A stretch of DNA of 6,119 bases, taken from the NCBI GenBank assembly GCA_038225095.1, contig JBBREZ010000431.1:1-6119 (forward strand), given 5' to 3'. Made by a program: the position numbers and the translations under genes. The stretch comes from JAPLGZ01 sp038225095 (GTDB lineage: Bacteria > Chloroflexota > Anaerolineae > Caldilineales > Caldilineaceae). The notes beneath the pieces were generated by a model. It was not told where the DNA came from, did no database searches, and saw only the letters and a list, made by a program, of their open reading frames with translations. Shown here piece after piece: positions 1 through 4,757 of this stretch (position 1 is the stretch's first letter; each line of letters starts with the position of its first letter).

Positions 1-224
1 TGGGTTGTGCTCGAAATCCCTTTGCCTTCGTCGAAGACCATTGACTGCTGGAGAGCAGTTGTCTTGCGTTTCTTTGGTTTGGGGATCGGTGTGATGAACT
101 CTGCGGAGCGGCGGCGTTCAATAATCTTTTGCGTGGGTTGACCTTGTTGATCCAGTTCCCAGTGGCGTAATGGGTAGGCGTAAGGTGAATTTAGGATCGG
201 ATGATCTAAAAAAGGATTAGACAT
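1..224 (-). CDS. Type III-like restriction endonuclease subunit (Res / BPTD_3080-type), N-terminal fragment cut by window edge
   Basis: The minus strand is open from an ATG at 224 to the window edge, giving the first 74 residues of a longer protein. The start is supported by an AAGGAC ribosome-binding site at 235-230, six bases from the ATG. The N-terminus begins MSNPFLDHPILNSPYAYP and continues with RHWELDQQGQPT, an ERRRSAEF segment, ITPIPKPKKRK and VFDEGKG. From memory this order (NPxLNSPxxxPxRHWxLDxxGxPT, then arginines, then a PxPKPKK stretch) matches the start of large DEAD/DEAH-helicase restriction subunits annotated as type III Res or BPTD_3080-family endonuclease, usually near 1000 residues. 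The helicase and nuclease motifs lie outside the window, so activity cannot be judged. Full-length members cleave foreign DNA in an ATP-dependent way and normally sit beside a DNA methyltransferase. No such gene is upstream here, so a partner would have to lie downstream, off the left edge. Family call fairly sure; intactness unknown. Confidence 0.72.
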   Translation of the reverse strand, partial: MSNPFLDHPILNSPYAYPLRHWELDQQGQPTQKIIERRRSAEFITPIPKPKKRKTTALQQSMVFDEGKGISSTT

Positions 225-468
225 CTACTGTCCTTAAGCTTTGAACTGGGGCAACTGGGAAGCTTTGAGCGCGTGGGTTGACAATGTTGGGTTCGCATGG
301 ACAATTGCCACCATTGTTACGATTCAGAATCTGGTATTCTCTATTCTTTCTGAAGGGTGCGAAGTGAACTGCTCCCTATAGTCTAGCATAGTTCGACTGC
401 TAAAACAACCAAATTGTTTACTCTCTGCTTACAACTAAGCTAATCGCCTGATCTATATTGTAATGACA
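225..468. other. Non-coding leader between restriction gene and repeat element
   Basis: I see no gene in this stretch. It holds the putative minus-strand promoter (380-408) and small local repeats: AAGCTTTGA occurs at 236-244 and 260-268, and AACTGGG at 244-250 and 253-259. The 12-mer GCGTGGGTTGAC at 271-282 repeats one inside the coding start of the restriction gene (131-142). Stop codons interrupt all frames, and base composition is lower in GC than in the neighbouring genes. Confidence 0.5.
380..408 (-). promoter_or_regulatory. Possible sigma-70-type promoter for the restriction subunit
   Basis: Read on the minus strand, TTGTTT (408-403) is followed after 17 bases by TAGACT (385-380). Each box matches the consensus only partly. 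Its position would give a leader of roughly 150 nt before the ATG at 224. No other better-placed candidate was seen between the repeat element and the gene. Confidence 0.3.
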
Positions 469-583
469 AGTTGTAGGTGCGGTTTGTAACCGCACGATCT
501 TGGTTAAAGCCTGCCCGTGCAATTTGTAACCGTACGATCTTGGTTAAAGCCTGCCCGTGCGGTTACAAACCGCACCTACAACT
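469..583. repeat. Inverted-repeat element with perfect 28-bp arms and internal tandem copies
   Basis: Bases 469-496 and 556-583 are exact reverse complements over 28 bp. Each arm is itself a small hairpin: GTGCGGTT (477-484), loop TGT, AACCGCAC (488-495), mirrored in the right arm. Between and overlapping the arms lies a 40-bp tandem duplication (483-522 and 523-562) that differs only at 493/533 (C/T) and at the last two bases (AA/GG). There is no coding potential and no transposase. It resembles a REP/BIME-type or MITE-like interspersed element. It sits 55 bp downstream of the dinB stop codon, but neither strand has a T-tract, so it is not a standard terminator. Confidence 0.85.
483..562. 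repeat. Two 40-bp tandem repeats
   Basis: Unit one (483-522) and unit two (523-562) share the core CGATCTTGGTTAAAGCCTGC and flanking bases. The three differences are all transitions (C493 versus T533; AA at 521-522 versus GG at 561-562). The duplication lies inside the larger inverted-repeat element and explains its asymmetric centre. Confidence 0.85.
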
Positions 584-638
584 AATTTTCATATCGGAGT
601 GGATGAGTTACTGGTTGGGGAGCGAATCGGGCAATCGG

Positions 639-1136
639 CTATTTCAAGGCTAGCGCCTGCTGAATATCTTCTATATGCATCCGATCATGACCCGCAATGG
701 TGGCATAATATTGCTCAATTGTAATGATACCGCGGCTGGGATGGCGACCACTGAGCGCCCATTCTTCTGCTTGTAACGAGGCCAGCCCTTCTAATGTCTT
801 AGCCCGCGTGCTGTCCAACGCCGCCAATAACTCAGTGGGGCTAGGATTGCCCAAGCGTTTCTGGACGCCGGCATTCCATCGATCCAGGTCAAACCCCTCT
901 GGGATCGTAGGCTCACCTTTGCGAATTTTATGCACTTGAATGCTCATCCCGCGCTCGCTGTCGATCACATGACCGACCGCCGTCGCCACGGTCCATGGTT
1001 GATTGGTCTGCGGTTCATTTTCGCTAAACACAACCGCATCCCATTGCGCCGGTTCGAGCGAATTGAGCAAAGTGAGCAACGCCTGGCGTGCTTGGGTCAG
1101 CGTCGTGCGCCAAGTTTCCTGTTTGTTGGTGGTCAT
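639..1136 (-). CDS. DinB-like four-helix-bundle protein (DinB_2/YfiT-type, putative metal-dependent)
   Basis: This 165-residue protein begins at the ATG at 1136, chosen because AAAGGAG (1153-1147) lies ten bases upstream; the same frame is open further upstream only because it runs into a decayed esterase (1257-1568). The length matches DinB_2/YfiT proteins. A conserved tryptophan and helix-2 histidine occur in WTVATAVGHVIDSERG (His56), and the last helix has the paired histidines of GHDRMHIEDI (His150, His154). Together these give the three-histidine metal site typical of the fold. The C-terminus IEQYYATIAGHDRMHIEDI is a good family match. Members include bacillithiol- or mycothiol-dependent transferases and many proteins of unknown role, and the specific substrate cannot be read from the sequence. 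No signal peptide or membrane segment is visible, so it should be cytoplasmic. No partner gene is adjacent on the same strand. Family call strong, function open. Confidence 0.85.
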   Translation of the reverse strand: MTTNKQETWRTTLTQARQALLTLLNSLEPAQWDAVVFSENEPQTNQPWTVATAVGHVIDSERGMSIQVHKIRKGEPTIPEGFDLDRWNAGVQKRLGNPSPTELLAALDSTRAKTLEGLASLQAEEWALSGRHPSRGIITIEQYYATIAGHDRMHIEDIQQALALK

Positions 1137-1256
1137 GGCGGATAATCTCCTTTGTTGAAGGTTTGATTCGATCTGTTTCAGTCTACTATTCAAAAACCGC
1201 GGATAGGCAGGAAGTCGCGGATTTACAGGATAGAGATGAGTGGCATTAAAGCCAAT

Positions 1257-1568
1257 CGGTAGGTAGATAAGCAAGTGCAGTTTAGGATCATCTGGATTAG
1301 CGGTGAAATGGATCGTAATTTCCTTGCGCGTCGCCTGGCCGTCCAGCGCGTTTTCATCGACCGCCGTGATTTCGCTGCGTTCGCTGCCCAACGCGTTAGG
1401 CATTTTGCCATAAACCTACGTTTCAAATTGTTCGAGAATTTCGGGGCGGCGCTGGGTGAACCACGTTTGCGGATCAATCACCGGCGCGCCATTTTCCAGC
1501 GTGAGCAGCGCGGGTAAGGTGTACGCGGGCACTTTGGCTTCGTCGTCAATCGTTGCTTGGGCTGACAT
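1257..1568 (-). pseudogene. Decayed CE15 glucuronoyl (4-O-methyl-glucuronoyl) methylesterase, 5' remnant
   Basis: Starting at the ATG at 1568 the minus strand encodes MSAQATIDDEAKVPAYTLP, then LLTLENGAPV, TWFTQRRPEILEQFET, an amber TAG at 1418-1416, and in the same frame VYGKMPNALG, ALDGQATRKEITIHFT and DDPKLHLLIYLP, ending near 1257. From memory this is the N-terminal pattern of bacterial CE15 esterases (YDExKVPxYTLPDPL, WxxRRPEILxLFExxVYGR, ALxGxATRKxVTI, LLIYLP). Those proteins are usually about 400 residues, secreted or periplasmic, and cleave ester links between lignin and glucuronoxylan. Only about 103 codons remain; the GxSxG nucleophile and other catalytic residues are absent, and no signal peptide is seen. 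The stop replaces the residue just before VYG, consistent with a single substitution in a sense codon such as GAG or CAG. Sequence after LIYLP is unrelated spacer leading into the dinB ribosome site. The ribosome site of this start is poor. Confidence 0.75.
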
Positions 1569-1645
1569 AATCTTCGCTTTCTGCCCTTGATTGCGGGAGG
1601 CGATAAGACAAAACCTGGCTACTGGGTGCCGCGGATGGATGCGGC

Positions 1646-1795
1646 CCAGATTTTGGGGGTTTTTTGCAGCAGCAGGGATAAATCCCGCGGCTGACAGTAA
1701 CAAGTCGCCTCAGCGACTAGCTATTTAGTGCCTGAGGGCACTTCCTACTATCAGCCGCGGGATTCATACCCGCGAGAAAATTGCCCAAAATCTGG
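1646..1795. repeat. 150-bp nested inverted-repeat element (MITE/BIME-like)
   Basis: The outer arms CCAGATTTTGGG (1646-1657) and CCCAAAATCTGG (1784-1795) are perfectly complementary. An inner pair (1681-1699 and 1746-1764, built around CCCGCGGCTGA) matches at 18 of 19 positions. Between the arms both halves show a related T-rich stretch followed by GGGAT or GGGTAT. The centre carries two further hairpins (1703-1718 and 1727-1742). There is no reading frame of interest and no transposase. The element fills most of the divergent spacer between the esterase relic (minus) and the hydroxyacid dehydrogenase (plus). Confidence 0.8.
1703..1742. repeat. Paired central hairpins with compensatory base-pair swaps
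   Basis: Hairpin one is AGTCGC, loop CTCA, GCGACT (1703-1718). Hairpin two is AGTGCC, loop TGAG, GGCACT (1727-1742). Each stem is 6 bp and perfect. Reversed, the second is a copy of the first in 14 of 18 positions (1702-1719 versus 1726-1743), and the four differences are two CG-to-GC swaps that keep every stem pair intact. Confidence 0.8.
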
Positions 1796-1819
1796 CATAC
1801 ACCGGACGCCATTGCTTGC

Positions 1820-1847
1820 TTGCTACCCTCGCTTGCCCACTTATGAT
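1820..1847 (+). promoter_or_regulatory. Possible sigma-70-type promoter for the hydroxyacid dehydrogenase
   Basis: TTGCTA (1820-1825) is separated by 16 bases from TATGAT (1842-1847), each four or five out of six against consensus. Transcription would begin near 1854, about 40 nt before the ATG at 1896. It lies just outside the upstream inverted-repeat element. Confidence 0.4.
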
Positions 1848-1895
1848 ATACTCTCTTTTCTCGCTTACCAAACTTACCGATAAGGAAGGAAATCC

Positions 1896-2846
1896 ATGAA
1901 AGTCTTAGTAACAGCGCCCTGGATTGTTCAATCTATGGGCGAACTCGCGCAAACATTTCCCCAAATCGAATGGATCGATGGCCAAAAACCGGAAGACGCC
2001 TTGCGCGCCGCCGGTGATGCCGAAGTGATGATTGGCGCAACCAGCCGCGAACTTTTCGCCGCCGCGCCGAAACTGCGTTGGCTGCATTTCCCCGCTGCCG
2101 GCGTCGAATGGATGCAGAACGTGCCAGACCTCGTCAACAGCAACGTGACGGTGACCAATTCACGCGGCGCGCATGCCAGTACGATCGCCGAACATACCTT
2201 TGGCATGCTAATCTTTTTGGCGCGTGACTTTGCCACCCTGTACGAAGCACAAAAGGCCAAGCGATGGGCGTGGCCGCTGCGCAAGCCCGGCATTGGCTTG
2301 GTCGGCCTGACAATGGGCATTATCGGCCTGGGGCAGATTGGCCGTGCGGTGGCCAAGCGCGCGGCGGCGTTTGAGATGAACGTAATTGCCGTGGATGCTC
2401 ATCCCGTGCCAAAGCCCGATACGGTGGCCGAGTTGCGCTTGCTGGACGGACTCAACGATTTGATGAGTCGTGCCGATGTCGTCGTCGTCGCCATCCCGAT
2501 TACGCCAGAAACGCGCGGCCTGCTTGGGCCGGAGCAGCTTAATTTGATGAAAAAAGGTTCGTTCCTGATGGTGATGTCACGCGGGGGCATTGTGCACGAG
2601 CCGACCGTGGTGCAGATGTTGAAAGATGAGCATCTGGCCGGTGCTGGCTTTGATGTCACCGCCGTTGAGCCGCTGCCCGCCGACAACGAATTGTGGACCG
2701 CGCCCAATGTGATCATCACGCCCCACAGTTCACCTTCCTCGCAGCAGACGCACGCAAATGTGGTCGCCCTGGTTAAGGAAAATTTGGCGCACTACTTGGC
2801 CGGTGAAGCGTTGACAAACGTGGTGGATAAGAAGTTGGGATATTAG
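1896..2846 (+). CDS. NAD-dependent D-2-hydroxyacid dehydrogenase family protein
   Basis: The 316-residue product is full length for the D-isomer-specific 2-hydroxyacid dehydrogenase family, which interconverts 2-keto acids and D-2-hydroxyacids (glyoxylate, hydroxypyruvate, pyruvate and others) with NAD(P)H. The start is fixed by AAGGAAGGA at 1882-1890, five bases before the ATG. Residues 1-100 form the flavodoxin-like catalytic lobe, including the family segment LHFPAAGVEW (64-72). The Rossmann lobe follows, with GLGQIG at 144-149 and Asp167 at the end of the next strand, suggesting NAD rather than NADP preference. The catalytic triad is visible: Arg229 in MSRGG, Glu258 in DVTAVEPLP, His277 in TPHSS. 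No ACT domain or membrane segment is present, so it should be cytosolic. Substrate cannot be assigned from sequence alone. Closest in style to members annotated as glyoxylate/hydroxypyruvate reductase A-like or generic hydroxyacid dehydrogenases. No terminator is evident after it. Confidence 0.93.
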   Translation: MKVLVTAPWIVQSMGELAQTFPQIEWIDGQKPEDALRAAGDAEVMIGATSRELFAAAPKLRWLHFPAAGVEWMQNVPDLVNSNVTVTNSRGAHASTIAEHTFGMLIFLARDFATLYEAQKAKRWAWPLRKPGIGLVGLTMGIIGLGQIGRAVAKRAAAFEMNVIAVDAHPVPKPDTVAELRLLDGLNDLMSRADVVVVAIPITPETRGLLGPEQLNLMKKGSFLMVMSRGGIVHEPTVVQMLKDEHLAGAGFDVTAVEPLPADNELWTAPNVIITPHSSPSSQQTHANVVALVKENLAHYLAGEALTNVVDKKLGY

Positions 2847-2869
2847 CAGCTTGACCCATCCGCATGCCT

Positions 2870-2890
2870 ATGACCAATGTCACTGGTCAT
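2870..2890. promoter_or_regulatory. 21-nt near-perfect palindrome, possible operator
   Basis: ATGACCA (2870-2876) and TGGTCAT (2884-2890) are exact complements. The central bases also pair except for one position per side, so 9 of 10 pairs around T2880 are symmetric. It lies 24 bp after the dehydrogenase stop and about 150 bp upstream of the ATPase promoter. Such symmetry is typical of a dimeric repressor or activator site; the regulator is unknown. The half-site TGGTCAT recurs at 2972-2978. Confidence 0.4.
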
Positions 2891-2909
2891 TGTGACCCGC
2901 ACACGACTA

Positions 2910-2950
2910 TCCTGTTGACCAGAGCATTCAAGCATTTTTGTTCAACAGGA
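2910..2950 (+). promoter_or_regulatory. Hairpin that would occlude a downstream Shine-Dalgarno
   Basis: TCCTGTTGA (2910-2918) is perfectly complementary to TCAACAGGA (2942-2950), with a 23-nt loop. The right arm contains the first four bases of AGGAGG (2947-2952), the ribosome site of the short ORF at 2961. No T-tract follows, so a terminator is unlikely. If transcribed from upstream the stem could hide that ribosome site. Confidence 0.4.
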
Positions 2951-2960
2951 GGTCATTGCC

Positions 2961-3125
2961 ATGCCGCTATTTGGTCATCCTTTATCAACTTCTCCACCAA
3001 CCTTTCGCGATTATCCACAGTTTCAGGCCGCTTTTTTGCGAGTTGCACGCCCCAAAATAACATGGTATACTGTACGCTTAGTTGTACCCTACGGGTGCAA
3101 GACGAAAATTCCTACTCAAATTTGA
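2961..3125 (+). CDS. Possible 54-residue leader or small hypothetical protein
   Basis: An ATG at 2961 preceded by a full AGGAGG (2947-2952, eight-base spacing) opens a 54-codon frame ending in TGA at 3123-3125, 26 bp before the ATPase start. The product starts MPLFGHPLSTSPPTFRDYP and continues with a basic, aromatic-rich segment around RVARPKITWYTVRLVVPYG. It has no recognised domain, no clear signal peptide and no convincing membrane helix. In favour: the ribosome site is better than those of several real genes here. Against: the ATPase promoter (3043-3071) lies inside it, composition is not clearly coding, and no promoter was found upstream apart from read-through from the dehydrogenase. 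It may be chance or a translated leader. Confidence 0.27.
   Translation: MPLFGHPLSTSPPTFRDYPQFQAAFLRVARPKITWYTVRLVVPYGCKTKIPTQI
3043..3071 (+). promoter_or_regulatory. Strong extended -10 promoter for the ABC ATPase
   Basis: TTGCAC (3043-3048) and TATACT (3066-3071) are spaced by exactly 17 bases, and TGG immediately precedes the -10 box, giving the TGn extension. Transcription should start near 3078, leaving a leader of about 74 nt before the ATG at 3152. This is the best promoter match in the window. Confidence 0.65.
3082..3100 (+). promoter_or_regulatory. 5'-leader hairpin just after the predicted transcription start
   Basis: TTGTACCC (3082-3089), loop TAC, GGGTGCAA (3093-3100) form an 8-bp stem with one U-G wobble in RNA. 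It would sit at the very 5' end of the ATPase transcript, a position where stems often stabilise mRNA, or as DNA it could be an operator overlapping the start site. Confidence 0.45.
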
Positions 3126-3151
3126 TGTTTGACCAGAGGAGCAAAAAGAAA

Positions 3152-4258
<1,107 letters not shown>

Positions 4259-4287
4259 GACTAGTCAAGTTCTATAAAGTAGTTCAC

Positions 4288-4322
4288 AGCCGGGTCTAGC
4301 AAATGCTAGCCCGGTTGTTTTT
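4288..4322 (+). terminator. Rho-independent terminator of the ABC ATPase gene
   Basis: CCGGGTCTAGC (4290-4300), loop AAAT, GCTAGCCCGG (4305-4314) form a 10-bp GC-rich stem with one bulged T, followed directly by TTGTTTTT (4315-4322). It lies 30 bp after the stop codon at 4258. Confidence 0.88.
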
Positions 4323-4533
4323 ATGTATAATAGACATGATTCGGAATAAGGCATTACGTCTGGTCGACAGGCTTCGACGTGAGCTCGCCGACACGGTTGA
4401 TGAGCTTGTCGAATCAACGCCGAACGACAGCCGAACGGTCAATCGGGAAACAGGGAGGCGTCACCTGGATGCGTGGCGCCGCTTCAGGAGCAGCGTCCCT
4501 GTCTACCAATCCTGTTATTCCCGATCCTGGTTA
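4323..4533. other. Non-coding stretch with several inverted repeats
   Basis: No convincing gene is seen. A consensus TATAAT lies at 4326-4331 but lacks a good -35 box. Complementary segments include GGCTTCGAC/GTCGAATC-type arms near 4370-4415, ATCGGGAA (4442-4449) with TTCCCGAT (4518-4525), and ACAGGGA (4450-4456) with TCCCTGT (4496-4502). An open frame of 67 codons from ATG 4336 to 4539 has no ribosome site and runs straight through these repeats, so I do not call it a gene. It may be a second interspersed repeat or an untranslated RNA. Confidence 0.4.
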
Positions 4534-4652
4534 ATATGACAGCGCAAGGTTGTTAATCGGTAGACCACAGCGGAGCCGGCACGCCTACGCGCCGGACCAT
4601 GCGCACGCGGCGTGCTGGCTCCGCCCTTGCGCGGAACCTTGTGCTGTCATGT
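4534..4652. repeat. Long (about 119-nt) two-stage hairpin element
   Basis: The outer arms 4536-4551 and 4635-4650 pair at 15 of 16 positions, with two more pairs outside (one G-U). The inner arms 4570-4585 (GCGGAGCCGGCACGCC) and 4609-4624 (GGCGTGCTGGCTCCGC) also pair at 15 of 16. In plus-strand RNA both mismatches become G-U wobbles, so the stems would be continuous. The apex holds a GCGC/GCGC mini-stem (4589-4592 with 4601-4604). The internal loop is asymmetric (18 versus 10 nt). No protein is encoded. It is probably a MITE- or REP-like element, or a structured RNA. CTACT/AGTAG (4653-4657 with 4664-4668) followed by TTTTT (4669-4673) comes right after it. Confidence 0.75.
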
Positions 4653-4673
4653 CTACTAAGTAAAGTAGTTTTT
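4653..4673 (+). terminator. Weak terminator-like stem after the long hairpin
   Basis: CTACT (4653-4657) pairs with AGTAG (4664-4668) across a 6-nt loop, and TTTTT follows at 4669-4673. The stem is only 5 bp and AT-rich, so termination would be inefficient, but its placement directly after the long hairpin is suggestive of a transcript end. Confidence 0.25.
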
Positions 4674-4689
4674 ACATTACCAGGACGCG

Positions 4690-4718
4690 TTGAAAACCGT
4701 GTTACCCGATCAGATGAT
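4690..4718 (+). promoter_or_regulatory. Possible promoter for apgM
   Basis: TTGAAA (4690-4695) is followed after 17 bases by GATGAT (4713-4718), a four-of-six match to the -10 consensus. It would give a leader of about 35 nt before the ATG at 4758. The upstream gene has its own terminator, so a promoter is needed in this gap. Confidence 0.35.
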
Positions 4719-4757
4719 TTTTAAATAGCTGTCTAAAAATGAGCAGGAGTCAATTAT

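Noticed and set aside
469..583. CRISPR array
   Set aside because: Only two direct repeats are present, they abut without unique spacers, and no cas genes are in the window.
1137..1403. 89-codon N-terminal extension of the DinB-like protein
   Set aside because: The first half is the esterase relic and the second half is untranslated spacer; the ATG at 1136 has a clear AAAGGAG and gives the normal DinB length.
3011..3019. Perfect DnaA-box consensus TTATCCACA
   Set aside because: It is a single 9-mer with no second box, no AT-rich unwinding region and no dnaA or dnaN nearby, so an origin is not supported.
2864..3151. In-frame 96-codon N-terminal extension of the ABC ATPase
   Set aside because: The extension has no family similarity, contains the promoter, and the ATG at 3152 has a good ribosome site and matches the normal family start.
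4336..4539. 67-codon open frame after the ATPase terminator, with a helical-looking start (ALRLVDRLRRELADTVDELV)
   Set aside because: There is no ribosome site, the ATG is five bases from a TATAAT box, and the frame passes through several inverted repeats; the late part has no protein-like pattern.
4336..4673. tmRNA, RNase P, 6S or SRP RNA
   Set aside because: The TTCGACG at about 4374 recalls tmRNA, but no tRNA-like 3' end, CCA, or tag frame is present, and the conserved cores of the other RNAs are not found.
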